From an endosymbiont of Escarpia spicata (GTDB lineage: Bacteria; Pseudomonadota; Gammaproteobacteria; Chromatiales; Chromatiaceae), in NCBI GenBank assembly GCA_003349915.1, contig QFXE01000021.1:1-64000 (forward strand): a stretch of DNA of 64,000 nucleotides. Reading direction: 5' to 3'. Of the stretch, positions 55,304-64,000 are shown in pieces (the first letter of the stretch is position 1; every line of letters begins with the position of its first letter). A model generated the notes under the pieces. It saw only the letters and a list, made by a program, of their open reading frames with translations, was not told the DNA's origin and did no database searches. The position numbers were made by a program, and so were the translations under genes.

Positions 55304-56589
55304 ACAACACCAATAAGATATCCATCCTCCAGGGACGCCTGATCGACCCCGCCAACGGTGTCGACACGGTGACCGATATCCATATCGAGAACGGCAAAGT
55401 CGCGGCGATCGGAGAAACACCAGCGGGTTTTCAGGCAGCCACCATCATTGATGGAAACGATAAGATAGTCTGCCCCGGCATCATCGACCTCTGTGCCAAC
55501 CTGCGGGAGCCTGGGGCGGAATACAAGGCGACTATCGCCAGTGAGACGGCAGCTGCAGCCCATTCCGGCATCACCACCCTCTGCTGCCCACCGGATACCC
55601 TGCCGGTGATAGATACCCCGGCGATAGCGGGCCAGATCAAACACAAGGCCCGTAAGGCAGGCTACTGCCGGGTGCTTCCCCTGGGTGCTCAGACTCAGGG
55701 ACTAAAAGGCGAAAAACTGAGCGAAATGGCAGCCCTGAAAGGGGCAGGGTGCATTGCCATCAGCAACAATTACGCCCCACTGGCGAATACCCTGGTACAA
55801 CGCCGCACCCTGGAGTATGCCGCCACCTTCGACCTACTCACCATTATCCGCTCCAATGACAGGCACCTAAGCGATCAGGGCTGTGCCCACGAGGGAAAAG
55901 TCGCCGACCGGCTCGGACTGCCGGTAATCCCTGAAGCCGCTGAGACTGTAGCCGTTGCCCGCGATCTGGCACTGGCGCAAACCACCGGCGCGGCGATCCA
56001 TTTCCACACCCTCTCCAGCGCCAGCGCCGCCCACACCCTGGCCTGGGCGCGGCGGGAAAAGCGCCGGGTCACCGCCGATGTCGCCATTCACCAACTCCAT
56101 CTGACTGAGATGGATATTGAGGGATTCGACAGCAATACCCACGTACTGCCGCCACTGCGCTCAACTGGAGACCGGGACGGCCTGCGCCAGGCGGTGGCTG
56201 AGAACATCATCTCTGCCATCTGTTCCGACCATCAGCCCCATGAGGCCGACGCCAAGGCGGCACCCTTTCCGGCGACCGAACCAGGTATCTCCGGGCTGAA
56301 CACCCTACTGCCCCTGACCATAAAGCTGGTTCACGAGGGCGTTATGGATCTCAGTTCCGCAATTGCCCGTCTTACCATTGGGCCCGCCGAGATACTCGGA
56401 CTGCCGTTGGGCAGGCTGCAGGTGGGAGCGACAGCGGATATCTGTATCTTCGATCCGGATACCTATTGGACGGTCGTACCGGATCAACTGACGAGCCAGG
56501 GGAAAAACACACCCTTTGGTGGCTGGGAGCTGCCCGGCATCGTCACCCATACACTGTTGGAAGGCCGCATTGTCTATCAACGAGACTAG
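55300..56589 (+). CDS. pyrC': PyrC-prime, catalytically inactive dihydroorotase-like ATCase subunit
   Basis: A 429-residue amidohydrolase-fold protein. At the first zinc site the usual DLHVHLREPG reads [10 protein letters not shown], so both histidines of HxH are lost (Cys65, Asn67). The later VTPHH block is VAIHQ. Only SDHQPHE and the overall fold remain. This is the PyrC-prime (PyrX) type known from Pseudomonas: no dihydroorotase activity, but needed to assemble the ATCase dodecamer with PyrB. A real dihydroorotase must be encoded elsewhere. The gene overlaps pyrB by ATGA. Confidence 0.9.
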   Translation: MNNTNKISILQGRLIDPANGVDTVTDIHIENGKVAAIGETPAGFQAATIIDGNDKIVCPGIIDLCANLREPGAEYKATIASETAAAAHSGITTLCCPPDTLPVIDTPAIAGQIKHKARKAGYCRVLPLGAQTQGLKGEKLSEMAALKGAGCIAISNNYAPLANTLVQRRTLEYAATFDLLTIIRSNDRHLSDQGCAHEGKVADRLGLPVIPEAAETVAVARDLALAQTTGAAIHFHTLSSASAAHTLAWARREKRRVTADVAIHQLHLTEMDIEGFDSNTHVLPPLRSTGDRDGLRQAVAENIISAICSDHQPHEADAKAAPFPATEPGISGLNTLLPLTIKLVHEGVMDLSSAIARLTIGPAEILGLPLGRLQVGATADICIFDPDTYWTVVPDQLTSQGKNTPFGGWELPGIVTHTLLEGRIVYQRD

Positions 56590-56606
56590 CGAACCAGGCC
56601 CTACTT

Positions 56607-57476
56607 ATGAACAAACCCCACCGTGATACCCTCTATCTGGAAAATGCTGAAATCCTCTCTCACGAGGCCTTCGCGGGTGAGCAGTTCATCCTGCGGATAG
56701 TGGCACCTGAGTGCGCCACCAAAGCACAGCCCGGCAGCTTCGTACACCTGCAGTGCGATCCTTTACAGCCGATGCGCCGTCCCATCTCCATCATGCGGGT
56801 ATCGCCGGAAGAGGGTTGGGTCGACCTTCTCTATAAACGGGTGGGAACCGGCACCACGCTGCTTTCCAGGCGTCAGCCCGGCGAGAGCATCAGCCTGCTC
56901 GGACCCATCGGCCAACCTTTTCGCCCCGACCCCTCCCGCACAAAACCGCTGCTGATCGGCGGTGGTGTCGGCATGCCGCCAATGGTCTTTCTGGCGGAGT
57001 CTCTCTACCAGGAACGAAAGAAACAGCCCTTTGTGATACTCGGTTCCGAAGTCCCGTTCCCATTCAACCCCCAACCCTCACAACTGCTTTTACCGGAACT
57101 GCCTGCCGACGTGATCGCAACAATGCCACTGATGGACGACTGGGGAATCCCTTGCCGTCTGGCCAGCCAGCAGGACTTCGCCGGCTGCTTCCAGGGTTAT
57201 GTTACCGAGCTTGCCAGACACTGGCTGACATCTCTGAATGAGCAGACCAGAGGCGAAGTGGAGATCTTCTCCTGCGGCCCACATCCCATGCTGGAGGCAG
57301 TGGCTGAACTGGCAGCGGAGTTCGATCTGCCCTGTCAGGTCTCACTGGAAGAGTTCATGGCCTGTGGCGTCGGTGGCTGCGCCGGTTGCGTGGTTGAGGT
57401 GCAAACAGCAAAAGGTCCGGTTATGAAACGAGTCTGTGTGGATGGGCCGGTATTCGAGGCCAGCAAGGTTTTCTGA
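56607..57476 (+). CDS. PyrK-like dihydroorotate dehydrogenase electron-transfer flavoprotein
   Basis: A 289-residue protein from the ATG at 56607; the open frame extends back into pyrC' but is not needed. An FAD domain (MRRPISIMRV, Arg-Pro-x-Ser) and NAD domain (LLIGGGVGMPPMVFLAESL, FSCGPHPMLEAVAEL) precede a 2Fe-2S motif with Cys253, Cys258, Cys261 and Cys277. This matches PyrK of heterodimeric class 1B dihydroorotate dehydrogenase. No pyrD partner is in the window. It follows pyrC' by 17 bases. Other ferredoxin-reductase-like roles are possible, but the context favours pyrimidines. Confidence 0.8.
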   Translation: MNKPHRDTLYLENAEILSHEAFAGEQFILRIVAPECATKAQPGSFVHLQCDPLQPMRRPISIMRVSPEEGWVDLLYKRVGTGTTLLSRRQPGESISLLGPIGQPFRPDPSRTKPLLIGGGVGMPPMVFLAESLYQERKKQPFVILGSEVPFPFNPQPSQLLLPELPADVIATMPLMDDWGIPCRLASQQDFAGCFQGYVTELARHWLTSLNEQTRGEVEIFSCGPHPMLEAVAELAAEFDLPCQVSLEEFMACGVGGCAGCVVEVQTAKGPVMKRVCVDGPVFEASKVF

Positions 57477-57717
57477 CTTATCCTCAAACCTGTTCATCAA
57501 TATTCAGTTAGGATTTCAAACCCCTAATAATCTTGCGGATTTAATGCTATAAGTTTACTGTTGGGATGAGGTTGCAGGAATGCTGATCCGGCGAAATTGA
57601 TGCCGCTCAGCAAAACAAAAACAATGGCTTGGATTCACATCGCTTTCAAATCATGCAGCTGCGCCCGCTGCAAGCCCGCTATGTGTTGCCACCAATTAAA
57701 AATATTATAAATTGGCA

Positions 57718-59862
57718 ATGGAAAAATCAGTTATTAGTGTAATGCTGGAGTTGGATGCGAGCAGGCTTCCATCCGTTCCCCACGTACTTCTTCAATTAAT
57801 AGACATCTGCAATCATGCCGACGTCTGTTTTAGCGATCTGGAAACTATCATCCGCCAGGACGCTGCCCTCTCATCCAAGGTCCTTGCGGCAGCAAATTCC
57901 CCTATTTATAGACAGTGGGGATCCGAAGCCAGCCTTGGACGATTACTGGTTGTACTCGGCTTAAATACCGTCAAAACCATCGCCATGACAAGTGCGGTGC
58001 AAGACCTGTTCTCCCAGGTCGACGACTCTGTCAGTCAATATATGGATGAAATCTGGCTGCACTCCCTGACATGCGCCCATACAGCACGCGCAATTGCACG
58101 TTTAACCACCTACCAATCACCCGATGAGGCCTACATTGCCGGGCTGTTACATCGTGTAGGACAATTGGTCCTGCTACGAAACTTTCCCGCTGAATACTCA
58201 GATATTTCCGTGGAACCCTTTTCCGGGCAGGAACTGGAAAAACTTGAGAATGAAAAACTGGGCTTCACCCACAGCGAAGTGGGGGCCTACCTGATCGACA
58301 GCTGGCATCTGCACTCTTTCATGGCCGATGCCGTGCACTACCAGTACGAGCCTGCTGTGCTGATTCAAGACAGCACACCCCTGGTAAAAATCATTAACCT
58401 TGCAAGCCAGTTAAGCAGCCTCAACGGCACCCCGGACAACACAGTTTTCAAACAGGCGGATGATCTGTTTGGATTGACCCAGCCACTGCTCGAAGAGATG
58501 TTGAACAACGTTGATGAGCAGGTCGACAACATTGCCAAAAGCCTTGGAATCTCACTAACGAAATCAGCAAAGACTGGTAATAGGGGGATAGACACGACTC
58601 CCGCACGCAAGCAACTGAAAGAGCAGTTAAAAGAGCGTATAAAAACGGCTGCCATCGTCGGCATGGCCTCACATCGAACAGGACCACAGGTTCCATTAAA
58701 TGAGACACTCGCCTCTATTGTCCAAAATGCCCGTATCCTTTTCGACCTGACTCCAATCAGGGTTTTTCTCTACGATCAGGGGCTGAATCAACTCGCATAT
58801 ACCCCATCAGAAGAGACCGAGTCCGGACCTTTCGCTGACATCTCAATTTCCCTGGAAACGGGCAGAAGCATGATTGCTGACTCTCTTTTGCAGGGCGAGC
58901 CGAGGCATTGGCTTGAAAACGGTGAAAACAGATCCATTTCCATTGTGGATCGTCAGATCCTGACCCTTATGAAAAATAACGGGTTACTTTCAATTCCATT
59001 GATAACTGAAGGGCGTACCGTCGGCGTTTTGATCGCTGGCATTGAACAGGTGGACTGGAACAGAATCGAGTCCAACCTAATGCTGGTCTCAACCTTTGCC
59101 GACGGGGCAGCAAAATCTATACAGCAGCAAATTACCATCATCCGTTCCGAAGAGGAGCGGATTGAAGAAGCACGATCAGAATTCCAACTACACGCAAGAC
59201 AAATCATTCACGAAGCCAACAACCCTCTCGGCATCATTAACAACTACCTGCATATTCTTGGCACAAAATTGGGAGAGGATCATGCTGCCCACGAGGAACT
59301 TCGCATCATCAAGGATGAGATCGAACGTGTAGGAAAGATCATCCTGCGCCTGCGCGATATGCCTTCCGATAACGGGATTGAGCAAGGATTCGTTGACCTC
59401 AACAGTCTGATCCTCGATGTTGAAAAAATTTTTCACACCTCACTTTTCGTGACCCATGACATCAGCGCCCAGCTTGACCTCGAAGCCTCTCTGCCCCCGG
59501 TTGCCGGCAGTCGCAATACCCTTAAACAGATACTTACCAACTTGATCAAAAATTCGGTTGAAGCGATGAGTGATGGAGGGAAGATTACTTTAATCTCCAA
59601 AGATAAAATCAACATGAATGGTAAGAGCTACGTTGGGATAGAGGTCATTGATACCGGTCCAGGCATTCCCGACGAGATCATGGAGAATATCTTTTCGCCG
59701 GTAAAGAGCACCAAAGGAGCCGGTAATGCAGGCCTTGGTCTCACCATCGTAAAAAATCTTATTAACGAACTCTCAGGCTCCATCAGTTGCACCTCAAGCC
59801 ATGAAAAGGGCACAACTTTCCAGATTCGCTTACCCAGGAGAATCCCCATGGGGGACATGTAG
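57718..59862 (+). CDS. HDOD-GAF histidine kinase
   Basis: A 714-residue soluble protein from the ATG at 57718; a TTG at 57712 is possible. An HDOD domain (about 10-210) has LPSVPHVLLQLIDICN, IIRQDAALSSKVLAAANSP and LGRLLVVLGLNTVKTIAM. A GAF-like domain (about 320-470) and a kinase core follow: the putative phosphoacceptor His is in IIHEANNPLGIINNYLHIL, with LKQILTNLIKNSVEAMSDGG and DTGPGIPDEIMENIFSP, NAGLGLTIVKNL in the ATPase. HDOD domains gather in signalling output and often link to c-di-GMP. It ends two bases before the REC-GGDEF-EAL gene, its likely partner. Confidence 0.87.
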   Translation: MEKSVISVMLELDASRLPSVPHVLLQLIDICNHADVCFSDLETIIRQDAALSSKVLAAANSPIYRQWGSEASLGRLLVVLGLNTVKTIAMTSAVQDLFSQVDDSVSQYMDEIWLHSLTCAHTARAIARLTTYQSPDEAYIAGLLHRVGQLVLLRNFPAEYSDISVEPFSGQELEKLENEKLGFTHSEVGAYLIDSWHLHSFMADAVHYQYEPAVLIQDSTPLVKIINLASQLSSLNGTPDNTVFKQADDLFGLTQPLLEEMLNNVDEQVDNIAKSLGISLTKSAKTGNRGIDTTPARKQLKEQLKERIKTAAIVGMASHRTGPQVPLNETLASIVQNARILFDLTPIRVFLYDQGLNQLAYTPSEETESGPFADISISLETGRSMIADSLLQGEPRHWLENGENRSISIVDRQILTLMKNNGLLSIPLITEGRTVGVLIAGIEQVDWNRIESNLMLVSTFADGAAKSIQQQITIIRSEEERIEEARSEFQLHARQIIHEANNPLGIINNYLHILGTKLGEDHAAHEELRIIKDEIERVGKIILRLRDMPSDNGIEQGFVDLNSLILDVEKIFHTSLFVTHDISAQLDLEASLPPVAGSRNTLKQILTNLIKNSVEAMSDGGKITLISKDKINMNGKSYVGIEVIDTGPGIPDEIMENIFSPVKSTKGAGNAGLGLTIVKNLINELSGSISCTSSHEKGTTFQIRLPRRIPMGDM

Positions 59863-59864
59863 CG

Positions 59865-62072
59865 ATGACGATCACCAAGCATTCGACATCAAGACTACAA
59901 GGAAGTAACGCACATCAGACATCACAGATAAAGGAGCGGGCCAAGCGCAACAAAGAAAGAAATTCAGCCCGTATTTTAATAGTCGATGACGAACCCCGGG
60001 CCAGCGAAAGTCTGAGAGCGATCCTGCAATTCTCCGGCTACACCATCATAACTGCGAATGGTGGGCGTGAGGCGATTGATGCGTTGAAAACAGACACTTT
60101 TGATTTGGCGCTCCTTGATCTGAATATGCCGGATATCGATGGCCACCAGGTAATGGAATTCATCAAAAGCGACAACCACAATACCAGCATCATCGTAATC
60201 AGCGGGGAATCTGGCTTCGACCATGTGGCCAGTGCACTGAGAAAAGGTGCAAAGGATTTCATCTGCAAACCCTACATGGCAGACGAACTGTTGCTATCGG
60301 TATCCAATGCATTGGAGAGACAACACCTGACTAATGAGAACGGCCGTATTCAGGAGAAATTAAGACGCTCAGAAACGCTTCACCGTTTTCTCATCAACAA
60401 CTCTCCCGATCTGATTTACATGCTGGATCAGGAAGGAAGATTTACCTTCGTAAACAATCAATTTGAAAAAAACCTTGGATTCGACGCAGGGGAACTTCTG
60501 AAACAACCTTACACCTGTTTGATACCTCCAGACGACCTTGAAAAGGCAAAATACATCTTCAATGAAAGACGCACCGGCGACCGTACAACTCGCAATACGG
60601 AACTTAGACTGAAAAGCAAAGACTTCGATTCCCCCAACTACGTCGATGTTCGTTCTGTTGCTATCGAACTGAATTCAATGGGCATCTACTCCACCCGGCT
60701 AAACAGCAAAAAAAAATTCGTCGGTACTTATGGGGTCGCACGTGATATCACTGAACGAAAACAGTCCGAGGAGCTGATAAAATATCAGCTTTACCATGAC
60801 CTGTTGACCAGTCTTCCAAACCGAACACTGTTCCGGGACAGGCTCAACATCGCTTTAGCCCAGGCAAAACGAAACAAAAAAATGCTGGCTGTTCTCTACC
60901 TTGATATGGACAGCTTCAAAATCATCAATGACACCCTGGGGCATCATGCAGGGGATGAGTTGCTACAGTCCATTGCCGCACGCTTAAAAGGCTGCCTCCG
61001 CGAGGCTGATACCCTGGCAAGGGTCGGGGGGGATGAATTCAATCTCCTGTTGCCTGATGTTAGCGACAGAAACGATATAACCACAACTGCAAACAAGATT
61101 CTGAAAGAGCTTGAGAAGCCATTCCACCCCAGCCTGCAGGAAGTGTTCGTTACCTTCAGCATCGGCATCGCCGTCTATCCTAATGATGGCGACTCCAAAG
61201 AAATGCTGGTAAAAAATGCCGATATGGCAATGTATCAGGTCAAAAACTCCGGTAAAAACGGTTTTGCATTTTTTGCAGATCACATGAAGGAACAGTTTCA
61301 CAAGAGACTGGATATTGAGAACGGCCTGAGACGGGCACTCCTCAACAATGAACTGAGACTCCATTACCAACCGAAAGTAGAGTTAAAAAGCAGGGAAATC
61401 GTTGGTGCAGAAGCCCTTGTCAGATGGCAGCACCCTGATCTGGGACTTTTGCCGCCCTCCGAATTCATCCCTATCGCCGAGGAGAGTGGACTGATTATCC
61501 AAGTTGGTGAATGGGTATTAAGACAAGCCTGCAAAGATGCATTTAACTGGATGGAGCTTCATACCCATCCCGTAAGCCTGTCAGTCAATCTGTCCACTCA
61601 GCAACTCGAATCAGAAAATTTCACTGCTACCGTATTAGGGATTACCAGCGAGTTCAACCTTCCCCGACAACTCCTCGAATTGGAGATCACCGAAAGTTCA
61701 ATTGTACAGAACATGGAAAAGGCCGTAGAGAATCTTGGCATTCTGCATCGCTATGGTATCCGTGTTGCAGTGGATGATTTCGGTACAGGTTACTCATCAC
61801 TTGGCTATCTTCAGTCTCTTCCGCTTCACACCCTCAAAATCGACCGCTCCTTCATTCATGCGATAAAATCCACACAGGATGAACACTCCATAATCGAGGC
61901 CGTAATCGCCATGGCAAAGGGACTGGGACTGGACATCATTGCAGAAGGCGTAGAGAACGAAGACCAACATCATTTTCTACACAACGCCGGGTGTTTGATG
62001 GCCCAAGGCTATCTATACAGCCATCCTCTCCCAGAAGCCGATTTTCGGCAGCTGTTCTCCGAAACCATTTGA
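59865..62072 (+). CDS. response regulator with PAS, GGDEF and EAL domains
   Basis: A 735-residue protein. The receiver (about 35-150) has Asp41-Asp42, phosphoacceptor Asp85 and Lys135. PAS covers about 170-298. The GGDEF domain is intact (LYLDMDSFK, GGDEF 388-392, READ inhibitory site 379-382). The EAL domain is intact too (EAL 516-518, DDFGTGYSS, LKIDRSF, IAEGVEN). Both making and breaking c-di-GMP are possible, with phosphorylation choosing the direction. It follows the HDOD kinase by two bases, so the pair likely forms one phosphorelay. A basic, Gln/Lys-rich N-terminal tail of 30 residues is unusual. Confidence 0.9.
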   Translation: MTITKHSTSRLQGSNAHQTSQIKERAKRNKERNSARILIVDDEPRASESLRAILQFSGYTIITANGGREAIDALKTDTFDLALLDLNMPDIDGHQVMEFIKSDNHNTSIIVISGESGFDHVASALRKGAKDFICKPYMADELLLSVSNALERQHLTNENGRIQEKLRRSETLHRFLINNSPDLIYMLDQEGRFTFVNNQFEKNLGFDAGELLKQPYTCLIPPDDLEKAKYIFNERRTGDRTTRNTELRLKSKDFDSPNYVDVRSVAIELNSMGIYSTRLNSKKKFVGTYGVARDITERKQSEELIKYQLYHDLLTSLPNRTLFRDRLNIALAQAKRNKKMLAVLYLDMDSFKIINDTLGHHAGDELLQSIAARLKGCLREADTLARVGGDEFNLLLPDVSDRNDITTTANKILKELEKPFHPSLQEVFVTFSIGIAVYPNDGDSKEMLVKNADMAMYQVKNSGKNGFAFFADHMKEQFHKRLDIENGLRRALLNNELRLHYQPKVELKSREIVGAEALVRWQHPDLGLLPPSEFIPIAEESGLIIQVGEWVLRQACKDAFNWMELHTHPVSLSVNLSTQQLESENFTATVLGITSEFNLPRQLLELEITESSIVQNMEKAVENLGILHRYGIRVAVDDFGTGYSSLGYLQSLPLHTLKIDRSFIHAIKSTQDEHSIIEAVIAMAKGLGLDIIAEGVENEDQHHFLHNAGCLMAQGYLYSHPLPEADFRQLFSETI

Positions 62073-62148
62073 TGTGCCGGGTATTAGTCCGTATTTTTTC
62101 GAGTAGCGCTATAATTTCGTATCCAAACAAATCATCTCGGACGAGGTT

Positions 62149-62466
62149 ATGACAATACAGACATCCATTCAGCAAAAACTTCAGGCAGCGCTTTCGCCGG
62201 CCTTTCTGGAAGTGAACAACGAAAGCCATATGCATGATGTGCCTGAAGGATCAGAGTCCCACTTCAAGGTCGTCATCGCGAGCAAACGCTTCGAAGGGGA
62301 GAAACTGCTCAACCGCCACCGCTTGATCAACAAAATCCTGGCCGACGAGTTGCAGGGAGGCGTGCATGCTCTGGCACTACACACCATGACACCAGAAGAG
62401 TGGTTCGAACGTAATGGCAGCGTACGGGATTCACCAGAGTGCCTTGGTGGTTCCAAGGTTAAATGA
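62149..62466 (+). CDS. bolA: BolA family protein
   Basis: A 105-residue protein with the BolA fold: IQQKLQAALSPAFLEVNNESHMH, SHFKVVIASKRFEGEKLLNRHRLINKIL and the conserved VHALALHTMTPEEW with the cluster-binding His. BolA proteins bind Fe-S clusters with monothiol glutaredoxins and affect biofilm and morphology genes. It is followed by a glutaredoxin-like gene four bases later. Short C-terminal extension (SVRDSPECLGGSKVK). Confidence 0.93.
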   Translation: MTIQTSIQQKLQAALSPAFLEVNNESHMHDVPEGSESHFKVVIASKRFEGEKLLNRHRLINKILADELQGGVHALALHTMTPEEWFERNGSVRDSPECLGGSKVK

Positions 62467-62470
62467 CGCA

Positions 62471-62809
62471 ATGCTGGATATCATAAAAAGGTTTCTGGGT
62501 GCCGCCGCTCCCATACATAGAAGTATGGACGAGCAACAGCAAGTCGATGAGGAAACCCGTCGGCTCGCACTCTATCAGTTCTCCACCTGCTCTTATTGTA
62601 TAAAGGTTCACAGGGTCATCAAGCAGCTGGGCCTCAATATCGAATACCGCGATGCAGCCAACAATCAGCTTTGGAAGCAGGCACTCATCAAAGAGGGAGG
62701 CCTCTATCAGACACCCTGCCTGCACATTGAGCACCAGGATGGCTCAGTGCAGTGGATGTATGAATCTGCAGATATTATACGATATCTCAAACGACGTTTT
62801 TCCACCTGA
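62471..62809 (+). CDS. dithiol glutaredoxin-like protein
   Basis: A 112-residue protein from the ATG at 62471. After 30 N-terminal residues (MLDIIKRFLGAAAPIHRSM, perhaps a membrane-associated helix) comes a thioredoxin fold with active site Cys40-Ser-Tyr-Cys43. GGLYQTPCLHIE gives the cis-proline loop, and WMYESADIIRYLKRRF is the last helix. The CSYC site differs from the CGFS glutaredoxins that pair with BolA to hold clusters, so the neighbourhood is suggestive but the partner type is not the usual one. Cotranscription with bolA is likely (four-base gap). Confidence 0.85.
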   Translation: MLDIIKRFLGAAAPIHRSMDEQQQVDEETRRLALYQFSTCSYCIKVHRVIKQLGLNIEYRDAANNQLWKQALIKEGGLYQTPCLHIEHQDGSVQWMYESADIIRYLKRRFST

Positions 62810-62810
62810 C

Positions 62811-64000
62811 TCAAACCGTCGTCTGCTCGACCCCGGCAAGCTCATCGAGCAATGCGGCCCGCACCGCAACAAACTCATCACTGATCTCTTCCATCATCTC
62901 TTTCACGGCATCAAAGTCGCCCTGTTCACCCAGCACTTCCATCTCTCTGCACTTTTTGGAGAGTTGCAGTGCGCCTACATTAGCGCTACTGGACTTGATA
63001 CTGTGGGCTGCCTCACGGATGCCTTCACCATCATTGGAAATAATTGCCTGATGCAATTTCCTTATTAAGCTGGGGGTGACATCCAGAAAGAGATTGACCA
63101 CTCTGCTGATTATGTCTGACCTTCCCGGCTGCTGTAAGGCTCTGATCTTATCCAGCACAAGAACATCAATAACCGCTTCGTCATCCACTGAAGAAGGGTC
63201 GGCTATTCCCGCTGATTTTTCCAACTGTAACCAGTGGGACATTACAGTCAGTAGCTCATCCGTGGAGAAAGGCTTACCAAGCAGGTCATCCATACCAGCA
63301 CGGAGACACTGCTGACGAATATCCTTCTGCAGATCGGCTGTCAACGCAATAATGGGAATGCGCCTTCCCTCGCCCTGTTGTAATTCATACAGGCGAATTT
63401 CCTCGGTTGCTCTGAAACCGTCCATCTCTGGCATATGGCAATCCATCAGCACCAGATCAAAAACATCCAGTTTCATCGCATCCAGCGCCTCCAGTCCATT
63501 CTCCGCGACCACAATATGGCACTTCTGCAATTCAAGCATACCCAACGCCACTTCCTGATTGACTGGGTTATCCTCTACCAGCAGGATTTTTACACCGATC
63601 CATCTATCATCTCGTGCCTGTTGGGGAAAGATTTCTGCCTCTCTTCCGGCAGGCACGGGTTCTCTATCAAAGACGACATTCAAGCAACGCAATAATTGAT
63701 CCAGACGCACCGGCTTGGTCAGCTGGAAATGCACAAGTCCATTCGGCACCTCGGACAGTTGCTGATTCAGTGGACTCAAAATCACGATTCGGGTAGCCGC
63801 CAGCGCAGGCTTCTCTTTAATCATCCGGGCCAGCACCGCGCCACTGGCCCCAGGCATCTGTCGGTCGAGCATAGCAATATCGTACGGATTTCCGACGTCG
63901 GCAGCGGCATTCAGCATGGACAAAGCCTGGCTCCCATTTTTCGCGATATCAACCGACAGACCCAATGCGCTGATCTGATTCATCAAATACCCGCACACCG
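62811..64000 (-). CDS. hybrid sensor kinase C-terminus (REC-REC-Hpt), cut by window edge
   Basis: The 3-prime part (about 395 codons in the window) of a larger gene that continues beyond position 64000. A first receiver has Asp45 (IAMLDRQMP). A second has VEDNPVNQEV and Asp186 (LVLMDCHMPEMDG), with Lys242 in LLGKPFS. An Hpt domain carries His332 in AAHSIKSSSANVGALQLS. This order is the BarA/TorS style of unorthodox kinases; the sensor and kinase domains should lie to the right. It converges with the glutaredoxin gene, stops one base apart. Confidence 0.88.
   Translation of the reverse strand, partial: VCGYLMNQISALGLSVDIAKNGSQALSMLNAAADVGNPYDIAMLDRQMPGASGAVLARMIKEKPALAATRIVILSPLNQQLSEVPNGLVHFQLTKPVRLDQLLRCLNVVFDREPVPAGREAEIFPQQARDDRWIGVKILLVEDNPVNQEVALGMLELQKCHIVVAENGLEALDAMKLDVFDLVLMDCHMPEMDGFRATEEIRLYELQQGEGRRIPIIALTADLQKDIRQQCLRAGMDDLLGKPFSTDELLTVMSHWLQLEKSAGIADPSSVDDEAVIDVLVLDKIRALQQPGRSDIISRVVNLFLDVTPSLIRKLHQAIISNDGEGIREAAHSIKSSSANVGALQLSKKCREMEVLGEQGDFDAVKEMMEEISDEFVAVRAALLDELAGVEQTTV

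Noticed and set aside
56466-56606. Longer N-terminus for the PyrK-like protein
   Set aside because: It lies inside pyrC' and is translated in a low-similarity frame; the ATG at 56607 gives a normal PyrK-type start.

Overview
The window is chromosomal DNA from a free-living or symbiotic gammaproteobacterium. The best evidence is gene order: the chemosensory pili genes (pilG, pilH, pilI, pilJ, chpA, chpC) lie divergent from gshB, which is followed by a TonB-type gene, yqgE, ruvX, pyrR, pyrB and an inactive-type pyrC. From memory this is the pil/chp-gshB-tonB3-algH-yqgF-pyrRBC' order of Pseudomonas. RnfABCDGE, class I aldolase, DUF2333, DUF4389 and many c-di-GMP proteins fit a respiratory or sulfur-oxidising lineage (Chromatiales or Sedimenticola-like), but that placement is inference. 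No rRNA, tRNA, CRISPR array, integrase or intact insertion sequence was seen.

Layout. 0-6.5 kb: a SemiSWEET-like transporter and an AraC regulator on the minus strand. Divergent from them are a tiny secreted peptide or gene remnant, a DUF502 membrane protein, a secreted LamG/dimethylformamidase-like protein and an overlapping OprB-like porin. 6.5-9.4 kb: a pentameric ligand-gated channel, a META-domain protein, a small membrane protein, and a 430-base stretch with a boxA-like motif and hairpins but no gene. 9.4-17.6 kb (minus): dCMP deaminase, a c-di-GMP phosphodiesterase with a degenerate GGDEF domain, an MscK-type channel and the Mrp/ApbC Fe-S carrier. 17.9-24.1 kb (plus): class I aldolase, then an overlapping three-gene module: REC-PAS-GGDEF, a c-heme (DUF3365) histidine kinase, and REC-DUF3369-HD-GYP. 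24.4-34.4 kb (plus): DUF4389, DUF2333, metG, rnfABCDGE, and rsmE broken by one extra G in a G8 run. 34.4-38.5 kb (minus): a YqhA-like, CHASE2, SH3-like and M48 peptidase operon. 38.8-49.4 kb (minus): the Chp cluster behind a periplasmic rhodanese and a small secreted protein. 49.7-57.5 kb (plus): gshB, apbE, tonB-like, yqgE, ruvX, pyrR, pyrB, pyrC' and a PyrK-like flavoprotein. 57.7-62.8 kb (plus): an HDOD-GAF histidine kinase, a REC-PAS-GGDEF-EAL protein, bolA and a glutaredoxin. The right edge cuts a hybrid kinase ending REC-REC-Hpt (minus).

How the parts work together. Four proteins carry GGDEF, EAL or HD-GYP domains. The heme kinase sits between a cyclase and a phosphodiesterase that share one type of receiver, which looks like a two-way c-di-GMP switch. 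The ApbE lipoprotein is the expected enzyme for attaching FMN to RnfG and RnfD, both encoded here. The Chp cluster and the TonB3-like gene point to type IV pilus motility. PilK and ChpB, the adaptation enzymes, are absent from the locus.

All functional calls come from reading sequence and recalling families; no database search was run.
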